64,000 bases of DNA from Sepiola atlantica (Eukaryota > Mollusca > Cephalopoda > Sepiida > Sepiolidae), in contig OY744533.1 of assembly GCA_963556195.1 (NCBI GenBank), positions 47,432,749 through 47,496,748 of the forward strand, in the 5' to 3' direction. This document shows, in pieces, positions 55,501-64,000 of the stretch (within the stretch, counting starts at the first letter, position 1; every line of letters starts with the position of its first letter). The notes below the pieces were generated by a model. That model was not told where the DNA came from and ran no database searches. It saw only the letters and a list, made by a program, of their open reading frames with translations. A program made the position numbers and the translations under genes.

Positions 55501-56689
55501 ATGCACATTTATTTCACTTTTCCGTATTCACATATGAAGATATAACGTTAAGAAAAAAATAATGACATTGCTTCAAGACACCTGAAATTACAGAAAAACA
55601 AGAAATTTCACTTTATTATTCTCACACACATTTTTACCATGCACGCCTGATAAGTATGCATTATTCGATAAAAAATAAGTGAATCTATCTAAAAACGTAA
55701 ATATAATTTACGTTTAAAGTGGGAAATGGACGAGGTCCAGGGTCCACATATTTATTCTGGACTGTTTTTTGTTTTGAATCTGGTAAAAACAATAAAAATA
55801 GGAAATTCATAAAAATAGTGAATCACAAAGGTTGTACAACATTGCCGAAAAGAAAGTGCTGTTAAACGCAAGTGAGAGTGGTTAAGCGACGAGCGAAGCG
55901 ACTTAAGGTCAGGTTTGATGTGATCACTCAATGGTTCCAAATTCAGTGGGCTCGTAGCCTCCACTGGACATTTTCGACCGACTCATGCTGGGTCAGGTAG
56001 TTTTAAAATAAAAGTCGGGTGCAGTCTTTGTGTTAAAATCACTCAATGTCGGACACAAGGTTCGCATTTCCAGGTTTGATAGTTCACTACTGAATAACAA
56101 AGAACACAAACCGAGTGGATAACTTACAGAACGACAAATGACCCGAAGACAGTCAGCAGAAATAAAGACGTCACTGAAACCGAGTAAACTTGTGACTGAC
56201 CAAATTGTGAGTGAGTTTATGCAACAAAACAATTAGTGTCCCAGAGATGGCAAAACCACGTGCCTTTTTTTAGCCCCTGAACAAAACCATTTTCAAGTGG
56301 TACAGTAAGGCAGAAAAGAAATAGCAAGTCAGACAACTACCTCATACCACTTTGCTCTTTAAGATATACATGGAAAGAAATAAGTAAATAATTCTCAAGA
56401 CATAAACTACGTCAAGAGAGGAGCTGAATCGATATACCAACAAGATGGAGCATAGGTCCATACATTCAAATCATTGTTGCTTGTCTGAGAGCCTATACTC
56501 CTCACTATAATATAAACAAACGAATATCCGTAAAACGTCCACATCTCAACGCAGTGGAGTTTACGGTTTGGAGTTTACTGACATATCAGCTTCAATAACA
56601 GAGAACGGAGGTCACAAACATAAAATCATTAAAAACGTGATGGAAGTTAGGAATAACATCTCTATTAACAAACGAACCAGTAATATATC
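55501..56689. other. Unclassified spacer
   Basis: Two minus frames (55,752-55,964 and 55,993-56,232) lie in a less AT-rich block. Neither shows a family motif. Low-confidence coding; possibly an unrecognised repeat. Confidence 0.35.
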
Positions 56690-56895
56690 ATGTGGTATTT
56701 TTAGCCCTGGTCAAGTTATGCCAACTTCCTTCGAAGGAGGAGGTTTACAAGGAATATCAAATTCATAATGGGTCTCCAACCGCATGTATACCCCGGTCAT
56801 AGGAAGTATTCCAAATAGTCACCCATCTGGTACTGACCAGGCTTAACCTCGCTTAACTATTGTGATCTAATGAGAACCGGTGTGCAAACGCGATT
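56690..56895 (-). mobile_element. 5S-rRNA-headed retroposon, copy 1
   Basis: Minus strand: GATCACAATAGTTAAGCGAG and TTAAGCCTGGTCAGTACCAG, then GATGGGTGACTATTTGGAAT and ACTTCC.ATGACCGGGGTATA. This follows 5S rRNA from about nt 30 to its end (GATC.......AAGC....TTGGGCCTGGTTAGTACTTGGATGGG.GACC...TGGGAATAC). The body then reads CCTCCTCCTTCGAAGGAAGT and TGGCATAACTTGACCAGGGC, shared with 62.1 kb. The 5S internal promoter region is partly preserved but mutated; it is not a functional 5S gene. Confidence 0.7.
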
Positions 56896-57139
56896 ATGTC
56901 ATACATCTTTATTGCAGTCATCAAAAGTGGCGATTAGAAGTGTGTTAAACCGTCAGCTTACGGAAAGCAAATTCTAATCTAAGAATTGTGTTTTTCATTG
57001 AAGAATCGGTTCTCCCGCCTCAGAAAATACTGATGCAATCCTCCACCTCCATATGTCAGATACGTGCTAAGATGGAGTACCGCTGCCACGTTTGTGAAGG
57101 TGCCTCTCAGCGCATTCATTTCTTGCTTGACAGAATATA
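56896..57139. other. Spacer
   Basis: No feature recognised. Confidence 0.3.
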
Positions 57140-57510
57140 AAATCAACTTCGCCATCTACAAGGGATGATCTCATCTCTTCCCTAAAACCCGTTACTCACA
57201 GAAGAGAAATTACTAGTCTCTCTTTACTCTATCGTTATTCCCACGGTAGGTGTTCGACTGAGCTCCAATCTCTGGTTTCCCCTGTAAAACATTCACAGCA
57301 AGAACTCGTCTAGCTATCACCACAGCAAAGAGGTTTTCCACTGTGTACCTAAAATCAAACAGAACTCCCATGAACAGAGTTTCTTACCAAAAAATTCTCA
57401 TCTGTAAAATACAATACCACGGAACTGCTTCCCTGTTGACTACAACATAGTCGTCTTCAAGTCCAATGAAAAAATATTGGTCATTAGCTGTCCTCTTAAG
57501 TAATCACTTA
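57140..57510 (+). pseudogene. Jockey-like LINE, C-terminal fragment
   Basis: Frameshifted plus-strand pieces read SLYSIVIPTVGVRLSSNLWF, then HSKNSSSYHHSKEVFHCVPK, and SFLPKNSHL.NTIPRNCFPV with DYNIVVFKSNEKI. They follow the terminal blocks VK.FTR.TR......F...VP......FF.R...LWN.LPR.CFP..YN...FKS.VN of jockey-like LINEs. The end matches the fragment at 754-957. Confidence 0.65.
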
Positions 57511-57624
57511 TGCTTATTCCACCCAATAATTACACACGTATTTGTGCATTAATTATTAGACATGTTCTGATTGTTCTAGCAGGATTGTTATGCTGTAGGT
57601 ACCCGCATATGATTATAAACTCGT

Positions 57625-58100
57625 AGAATAACCGTTCCAAGTCGGGTAAAATGAATCCCCCAAAACAGAACAGTTTTGCACCACTTTATATCCTTATACA
57701 AAGATTAAAATCAAGACATAATGCTAATAAACCTTGTGTCGGGAATCCTTCTTCTCATTTTGATCAACATTCATTACATAATTTGAATTCTAAAAGAATG
57801 TCTAAAAGCGATCCTGAAAAGAATTTTAAATTCAGGAAATCATGCTTAATTGGTGTCTCGTGACGATGAATCAAATTCAATGCAAATCTGAAATATTTGA
57901 ATTTTCAAATTGGATTGTTGTGGCCGTATAATGCTTCCTAAAAACTTTAAAATACGCCAAAGAAACTGAAATTTGTGAATTATTAATTAATCGATGTCTA
58001 ATACTTATTGTTAAAATTACACCAAAATCGGAGGTATCTAAATTTTCACGAAGAGCATATACACCGTCTTTACCTCTTTTGCAGAAAACTAAATTAAACT
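57625..58100 (-). mobile_element. Helitron-like element end, copy 3
   Basis: Homologous along its length to 10,491-10,960. Shared segments are CAGAACAGTTTTGCACCACT, TTAAAATCAAGACATAAT and CATTACATAATTTGAATTC. The terminal CTAG is decayed to CGAG. Confidence 0.6.
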
Positions 58101-58195
58101 ACAGATAGCCCATATTACCAACCCTTACGACTAGCAGCTGTGTTCCAAAATTCATAATGGTCGGATCATTAGTTTAGTCGGTTTATTCTGTACAA

Positions 58196-58198
<3 letters not shown>

Positions 58199-58253
<55 letters not shown>

Positions 58254-58295
58254 TTATAAAATTTTATGTGGATACATGAAATACTAATAACTATA

Positions 58296-58353
<58 letters not shown>

Positions 58354-58411
58354 TTAGTATTTCATGTATCCACATAAAATTTTATGTGGATACATGAAAT
58401 ACTAATAACTA

Positions 58412-58453
<42 letters not shown>

Positions 58454-58500
58454 TAGTTATTAGTATTTTATGTATCCACATAAAATTTTATAACGAGATA
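58199..58500. repeat. Palindromic array with (TA)n spacers
   Basis: The 30 bp word AGTTATTAGTATTTCATGTA plus TCCACATAAA appears four times in alternating orientation (58,256-58,292; 58,349-58,380; 58,380-58,410; 58,453-58,484), separated by (TA)n runs. The central pair forms a 62 bp perfect palindrome. Confidence 0.9.
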
Positions 58501-58745
58501 TAATTTTTTATGTATCAATTTTCAGCATTTAGTCTAGCAGTGCTCGATACGTAAGTAGAGCTAGGTAGTAAGCTATGAAAATATTTTTATGGCAATTAAG
58601 CTACACAGATGCTCCCGCGTTTCATCCCCGGGGGGAATCTTCCGGCTAAAATGGCATTTTAGCCTGAAGATTCCCCTCCGGGGATGAAACGCGGGAGCAT
58701 CTGTGTAGCTTAATTGTCATAAATATATTTTCATAGCTTACTAAA
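58501..58745. repeat. Fold-back element, copy 2
   Basis: Nested inverted repeats: the outer arms AAGCTATGAAAATAT and ATATTTTCATAGCTT; GCAATTAAGCTACACAGATG and CATCTGTGTAGCTTAATTG; and inner CCCGCGTTTCATCCCC and GGGGATGAAACGCGGG. Together they give arms of about 75-80 bp around centre 58,653. Related to 6,121-6,297, including the flank GTGCTCGATACGTAAGTAGAGC. Confidence 0.8.
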
Positions 58746-58895
58746 TAAATTTTTTTTTTCATATACACCTACCTAACTTTATATATATGCACCCCTAAAT
58801 GTTAAAAGTTACAAAAATATTATGTGCCCATGTTACTCACCGTGCTGCTTAGAATATATGTTTCAAAATGTATCTTTCTTCTACTTCTCTCTGTC

Positions 58896-58899
<4 letters not shown>

Positions 58900-58946
<47 letters not shown>
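58900..58946. repeat. (TA)n microsatellite
   Basis: Pure TA run. Confidence 0.95.
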
Positions 58947-58948
<2 letters not shown>

Positions 58949-59682
58949 TTATTATGCATTTTGAAGCCAAACAACGATGGTTGTTTTTAAATAAATGAAA
59001 TATTTATTTAAAGTTCTTACTTTAGGACGTATACAGCTTACTCATAGAATGTTCTATTTACTCTTTTTTCTACTTCTTGTCAAAATCATTTATGTTATGG
59101 GTTCAAGATTCAGAGTTCGCATGTGAGGTTGCATGCTGGCTGTGCTATTTGAAATTCAAATATAGTCTCCCATTTTGTAACACCGTACATCTGAAATTAT
59201 TATGAATTTTTAGGGTAACAAACGATGTCTTTTTTAACCATTTGATAAGGTGCGACCCAAACTGTACGTTACTGCTTCCCCGATAAAGAAAATAAACACA
59301 CTGAAATTTAAAACTAATGCTATATTTATTGCCAGGGAGAGTATTCTTTATTTAAAAAAAACAAGAAAGTAATTTTTATATATCTTTATTTTATTGAAAA
59401 AAAAAGTTAATAAAACTAAAATGCATTGTTTGGCGTTCTAATTGCTTATTATTATTTTTAATAATTAATATTTCCATGTAAACAATGCTTTCTAACCATC
59501 TCTTATTACAATTTGCACCGCCACGTGCAGTCCAAGAAAAAAAGACTCTCATCGATATTCGTTCATCAACATCGAACTGATAACACCAATATATATATAT
59601 ATATATTTCGGCAGCAAGTCATTTATTATATACGCGTCGTATCTTTCTTGTTAATTTCTCGACGCGGCGAGCGATTCGTCGG
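58947..59682. other. AT-rich spacer
   Basis: No gene recognised; a short (TA)n run lies at 59,588-59,606. Confidence 0.35.
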
Positions 59683-59835
59683 TTTTCTGGTGTTAATTGG
59701 TGGAGTATGGCACCTAACGTTGTGAATTAATAGATATATAACTAATAATGAAACTACAAATACGGCACAGACACAGCATCCTGAAGACGGTCGAGAGACT
59801 GAAAGCGCTTGAGGAATGGTCCACGATACAACGTT

Positions 59836-59838
<3 letters not shown>
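59683..59838. repeat. Inverted repeat around a hammerhead-like core
   Basis: GGCACCTAACGTTGTGAA at 59,709 and ACAACGTTAGGT at 59,827 are inverted. The intervening plus strand holds CCTGAAGA, a stem CGGTC-GAGA-GACTG, and GAAAGCGCTTGAGG (59,777-59,816). The order resembles a hammerhead of the CUGAAGA type (N7 is free in the consensus), but stem I pairs poorly. Confidence 0.4.

Positions 59839-59892
<54 letters not shown>
59837..59892. repeat. (TA)n microsatellite
   Basis: Pure TA run. Confidence 0.95.
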
Positions 59893-59896
<4 letters not shown>

Positions 59897-60411
59897 TTTA
59901 TAAATGATGTTTTAAAATTAACGCATATATACATGCGTTTCATGTAAAAATATGCAATCATGAATATGGGGGAGACATCCCCTGCACGTCGCACGGTTGG
60001 AAACCTAATACAAAAGACATATTTTACTCAGTATTCAAAGCGCGTACCGATGTGTCCACCACGCATTGCCGTAGAAATGAGAGAGTAAATTAACGTCTAC
60101 TATTCTCACACACACACACATCTAACATATATATATATATGCGTATGTGTTATAGAGTAATAGAAACAGAAAAATAGAATCAACGTCACATAGTAACTGT
60201 CAGTTTCTCGATTGACGTTCACCAGCTTCTCCCCCGATAATGAAATGAACGAAAATTGAGCAACTGACAGTCGTGATGTGACGCTGATTTGTTTTGGGCA
60301 CTCGTTAATCGCATTGCGTCGCTAACTACTCATAGACATCAAATCTGATGCCAATTAACTGTCTGTTTTAAAAGCTAACTTTGTCTGCTATCAACAAATT
60401 ATACCCAATTT
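59893..60411. other. Spacer
   Basis: A short (CA)n/(TA)n run lies at 60,109-60,140. CAACTGACAGTCGTGATGTG and its partial inverse CGTCACATAGTAACTGTCAG (60,184) form an inverted repeat. No gene. Confidence 0.4.
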
Positions 60412-61060
60412 ATCTCTATATATAAAGTAAATTGTCAGCATGTATGTATGTGTGTCGCGGCATTCCAGCTAAACAGTTGATTTAAGAGCTAAACTAACTG
60501 TATATTTGGAATCAGCCCCTTCGATCAGATATCCTAATTGATGTCAGAAGTTCTTGAACCTTTGTTAAAATTCATTATTCAAAATATAAAGTACGTAAAA
60601 ATAACATTAGAAACAAATGCTCCGACATTTTTACGTTCTCTTTCCAATTTAATATTTTTTATTATTAGTCGACCGAATAACATAAAAATAATAATAATAA
60701 TAATTGTTTATACTTTTCACGTTTAATTATCGCATGCATTTGATGTATTGTTTATTTTGAAGAGAAAACCTTTATCCTTTTTTTAATAAAAAATAGATTT
60801 AAAAATATTTAATTAATGTTCACTAATATATTGTCTATTGTTTATTTATTTTTCTGTATATTCTTTTATTGAAGAAACACACAGACTACTGAACTATTTT
60901 AGGTCTATGCGGAGAGATTTTTTAATTCTGTATCCCTACACCGGAATATTTGTTTTTAATAAAAAATGTGTTGTGTAAAAAATATTTACTAGATGTTTTA
61001 ACTTTTAATCTTGACTACAAAATTCTATTAAAGTTGAGAAACGCGGCAAAACCAGTATTT
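60412..61060 (+). repeat. Dispersed 0.7 kb repeat, copy 3
   Basis: It starts CTCTATATATAAAGTAAATT and has ATGTGTGTCGCGGCATTCCA, AAACTAACTGTATATTTGG and CGATCAGATATCCTAATTGA. It ends near TGAGAAACGCGGCAAAACCA, which echoes TGAGAAACCCGGCAGAGACG at about 3,991 in copy 1. The shared start and end words support an element of about 0.65-0.7 kb. Confidence 0.65.
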
Positions 61061-61559
61061 AAGCTTGTTGTTAATAATCTAATTATGAAGTGAGTCAATA
61101 ACTCTGATTCTGTCCCGTCCTCTATAGTCACGTGACAAAAATGGTCGTTTTCTTGTAGCATGTCCCTCTCGCATATTTAATCCAACCATTTCCATTGTTC
61201 AGTTTAATGGTTTGTCAATGAGTCTTGCATATTTGCCTTTGGCAAGATAAATGAGGCAATAAGATGAGGTAACACGGAATCACGTGTCTAAACTTAGACG
61301 ATAGAAAACAAAAATAAAGAAAAGGTAAATCGTAGAAGTAGAGTTCGTGATTTGCCAATGGCAACCAGTCATGCTCCATTTTCTACAGCTAACATATAAA
61401 CCAGTACTAAATAGTAAATGGTCGAGTTGCCGGCGTCTATACCGACTGAGTACGGCATAACACCATTTATACACCGTTTCTTTTTAGATTACAGAATTTT
61501 TTATGTACTAACGAGTCACCACTTATCAAACCCCAAAAGCCACTCGAGGATAACGGTTA
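61061..61559. other. Spacer
   Basis: No gene recognised. The minus frame at 61,280 and the plus frame at 61,418 overlap and have no known motif. Confidence 0.35.
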
Positions 61560-62010
61560 AGGAGTTTGTCAGGTGGACCGTGAAACAACACCATGAGGAT
61601 TGTTAACAATGGTTGGGACTAGGCAGAATTTGATTATTTAAGACAACGGCTACACAAGAATTTGTTAACACTGGACTTGAAATCGACCATGTTGTAGTCA
61701 GTTGGGAAGCAGCCCGGAATATTGTGTTCCACAGACTGGTAGTTTTTGTGAATAAATTTTGCCTCTGGAAGTTCTGTTTAGTTTTAAATACACATAGAAA
61801 GAAAGGAAAATTATTTGCAGTTGTTATAGTAGGACGGGTTTTTGTTGTGAATGTTTTACAGGGGGCATAGATTAGAGCTTAGTCGGACACCTATCATAAA
61901 CATAATGATAGAGTAGAGAAAAACTAGCAGCCTATCTTCTGTTAGAAAGAGGCTGTAGGATAGAGAAGAGGACATTTCCACTAGATTTCGAAGTCGGTTT
62001 TGTCCTCTGT
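61560..62010 (-). pseudogene. Jockey-like LINE, C-terminal fragment
   Basis: Minus-strand pieces read KPTSKSSGNVLFSILQPLSN, then AASFSLLYHYVYDRCPTKL, and PPVKHSQQKPVLL with LNRTSRGKIYSQKLPVCGTQ. They follow the same blocks as 50.56-51.0 kb, at similar spacing, but with more stops. Only the end of ORF2 is present. Confidence 0.65.
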
Positions 62011-62039
62011 CTAGGCAGGATAGGCTGCTCTGAGCGGCA

Positions 62040-62420
62040 CTTCCACGGATGGGGCTAAGCGATGTTGAGCCTGGTCAGTACCATATCGGTGTCCATTTGG
62101 GAATACCAGGCGCTGTATGTAGGATCACGGTGACACCTCCCTGTGGTTTTAATATTCTCTAGAACCGTTGTCCTTCGGAGTAAGCCGGGCCAACTTGCTC
62201 AGGATGAATGCCATACCAGGGCCAGGGCGAGAGCATACCGACTCACTCGCTCTCTGGGATTGATTGATAAGAATGATATCTAACTCATCCCACGGGATTA
62301 AATATGCACCAGTGAAAGGCCCGGGGAGCACATCTGCGAGCCAACGACCGAGTCAAATCCGAAGCAGGGTGACAACTCTGGACCAACAAGCAATCATTTT
62401 TTAATCTTTAAACTCAGTAC
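62040..62420 (+). mobile_element. 5S-rRNA-headed retroposon, copy 2
   Basis: GGGGCTAAGCGATGTTGAGC and CTGGTCAGTACCATATCGGT, then GTCCATTTGGGAATACCAGG and CGCTGTATGTAGG, follow 5S rRNA from about nt 48 to the 3' end (AGCTAAGCAGGGTCGGGCCTGGTTAGTAC...GGGAATACCGGGTGCTGTAGG). A body of about 280 bp follows, with GTCCTTCGGAGTAAGCCGGG and CCAACTTGCTCAGG, homologous to the body after the 5S head at 56.7 kb. There is no Pol III T-run directly after the 5S part. It is a retroposon and not a 5S gene. Confidence 0.7.
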
Positions 62421-62470
62421 TGAAACCGGTGAGAAGTTTATTCTGTTATTCAATAGTGAATTAAGACTCA

Positions 62471-62522
62471 GCAGAAGGCGGGAAATCTGTAAGCCTCGTT
62501 ACAGATTTCCCGCCTCTTCTGC
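62471..62522. repeat. Strong 22 bp hairpin
   Basis: GCAGAAGGCGGGAAATCTGT and AA, loop GCCTCG, then TTACAGATTTCCCGCC and TCTTCTGC. The arms are complementary except for a 2 nt bulge. GC content is high for the region. Confidence 0.9.
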
Positions 62523-62627
62523 AGTTCTATTAGTTATTGTATCCAACTATGAGTGTTAGCCTCTTAGTATGCATGATGGTTCAAAATGAGGATATTAACT
62601 AACGACCTCGAAGACGACACACGATAA

Positions 62628-63392
62628 TCTATATATATCAAACTCAATATCTGTGTGCATGTATATTTGTCATTTTTGCGTGATACCTATAATAATAAAG
62701 GTTAGAGAACCTACATACAATCTAAAAGCGCATTCTCATGTAAAATTTAGCGGGGAAGACAATGGAAGTGCTCCATAAACTCCAAGTGAACCCCTAAGGG
62801 GTCTATGAGGGCATAACCCTATTAAAACTTCGAATATATCGTATTTTTATGAAATTTAAATCAAATGTATAATATGTTCTGGTATATAAAATAGAAGTGG
62901 TGCCTAAAATCTAAGTGTACCCCTCAGGAGTTTATGAGGGTATAAACCCCATAAAACCATGAATATATTCTATTTTGATGAACTATAAATCATATGTATA
63001 ACATTTTCTGACAAAGACAATTGACATGGTCCCGAACCCTTAAGTGCCCTCCTAACCTAAATGAGCTATGAGAATCGAACTATTCTTTAAAACTTCGAAT
63101 ATATCCTATTTTAGTGCAATTTATATCATATGTATAAAGTTATCATGATGAAATAATCAAAGTAGTCCCGAATCTCCACGTTACCCTCTATGTGTCGAAT
63201 ACCTACGTGCTTCCACCTCTAAGTGACCATTGGGGCAGAACCTTCTTAAAAGTTTAAATACGTATATCTGATTTTAATGAAATGTACACTATATATATGA
63301 GACAGAAAGTAATATGGTGTTATGAGCATAGTGAAAAAGTACATCGTAGTGATTTTTAGTTAATCCCAAGCAACGTCGGGCATTCATGCTTG
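62628..63392 (+). mobile_element. Helitron-like non-autonomous element with internal tandem repeats
   Basis: It begins TCTATATATATCAAACTCAA and TATCTGTGTG after an A, the 5' TC pattern of mollusc-type Helitrons. It ends CCCAAGCAACGTCGGGCATT and CATGCTTG|T, a decayed version of the CCCGGGCAACGCCGGGT..CTAG|T end seen at 1,090. Inside are four diverged units of about 130-160 bp marked by CTTCGAATATATC (62,828), CATGAATATATTC (62,957), CTTCGAATATATCC (63,094) and GTTTAAATACGTAT (63,252). Each unit also has a GGGTCTATGAGGGCATAA-like word. No coding capacity. Confidence 0.6.
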
Positions 63393-63479
63393 TGATATTA
63401 ACAAGCCGCGCGTGCGTGGTCCCCCTCTGTATGTGACTCGATGTGGCGAGTGTAAAATGCAATAAATTTGGGCAATTTG

Positions 63480-63985
63480 AGGCATTTTTGACCCCACTTT
63501 GACCTCCTGGGGGCGCGAACCAGAATTTGTCTGAGGTCAAGGATGCTCATTTTATATCCAGAACAATTGCTTCTACATTCTGGTCAAGTTTTAAACAAAT
63601 TGAATGGATGGATTAAACGTTATGGGAGGAAAGGGTCATTTTTTGCCATTTTGGGGGCTTTTGACCCCCTGGGGGCGCGAACCAGATTTTTCCAAGCTCA
63701 GCGATACTTATTTTCTATTAGGAACAATTGCCTCCACATTTTGGCCACGTTTCAGAGAAATTGAATGGATGGATGAAAAGTTATGGGGCAAAAAATGTCA
63801 TTTTTTGCCATTTCGGAGCCTTTTCACCCCCTGAGGGTCTAACCAGATTGTTTTTCAAAAGTCGGAGAATGTCACTTTCTAACCTGACCAAAGTTACAAC
63901 TTCATGCAAAATTTCAGAGAAATTCAATGGATGGTTGCGGAGAAAAATCTGGACGGACGGACAGACGGACGGAAATGCCTCAAAA
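63480..63985 (+). repeat. 161 bp tandem repeat, about three units
   Basis: CCTGGGGGCGCGAACCAG at 63,507 and 63,668, and CCTGAGGGTCTAACCAG at 63,829, are exactly 161 bp apart. Each unit also carries a GAAATTGAATGGATGGAT-like word. The array ends in GGACGGACGGACAGACGGAC. The overlapping open frames (63,543 and 63,604) are readings of the repeat and not genes. Confidence 0.85.
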
Positions 63986-64000
63986 CATAGGTCTCCCGAT

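Noticed and set aside
55752..56232. Two minus-strand frames as a host gene
   Set aside because: No known motif, no splice-site arrangement I could defend, and lengths within chance expectation.
56690..56895. Functional 5S rRNA gene
   Set aside because: The 5' third is missing and many conserved positions are changed; the other copy at 62.05 kb is also truncated.
58640..58720. Hammerhead in the fold-back element
   Set aside because: CTGAAGA, a stem and GAAA are present, but there is no U at position 16.1, no palindromic stem III and no local stem I.

Overview
The window looks like intergenic or intronic DNA from a large, repeat-rich animal genome, most likely a cephalopod (octopus or squid). 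The basis is the many long (TA)n, (CA)n, (GA)n and (ATT)n microsatellites, several different tRNA-headed SINE families, and debris of jockey-like and R2-like LINEs, Tc1/mariner, Merlin and Helitron elements. The lineage call is inference; the sequence only shows a transposon-saturated animal genome. I found no host exon, no intact protein-coding gene and no functional rRNA or tRNA gene. Every open frame with recognisable similarity is a broken transposon protein, and most of the longest others are microsatellite translations.

Layout. 0-8 kb: a U2 snRNA fragment at the edge, LINE pieces, a Helitron 3' end, a Merlin element with long inverted repeats (1.66-2.94 kb), a dispersed 0.7 kb repeat and a fold-back element (6.1 kb). 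8-17 kb: two mariner remnants, copies of a recurring SINE (called SINE-A here), two tRNA-headed SINEs and a minisatellite. 17-31 kb: microsatellite-flanked repeats with hammerhead-ribozyme-like cores, three fragments of an R2-like LINE on both strands, and two U2-headed retroposons. 31-43 kb: strand-asymmetric pyrimidine-rich tracts, a nearly complete but broken Tc1-type transposon with about 200 bp terminal repeats (35.5-37.0 kb), and LINE fragments. 43-55 kb: two clusters of hammerhead-bearing, tRNA-associated repeats, another U2 fragment and a diverged 70 bp array. 55-64 kb: 5S-rRNA-derived retroposons, more LINE debris, palindromic hairpins and a Helitron-like unit with internal tandem repeats.

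The most interesting signal is a set of self-cleaving-RNA candidates. Read on the correct strand, at least five sites contain CUGAUGA, a hairpin, then GAAA, followed by a palindromic stem III and an arm that re-pairs with the arm before CUGAUGA. Two further sites (43.9 and 44.3 kb) are decayed relatives. The site at 44,424-44,469 (minus) has every canonical element including a GUC cleavage triplet. At 54.1-54.5 kb two copies stand in tandem, bounding a 327 bp monomer with tRNA-like A and B boxes. That is the layout expected of a retrozyme-like element. A degenerate form of the same core is recognisable in SINE-A. A second unusual theme is recycling of structural RNA: four fragments of the U2 snRNA 5' end all break at the same nucleotide, and two repeats have 5S rRNA heads.
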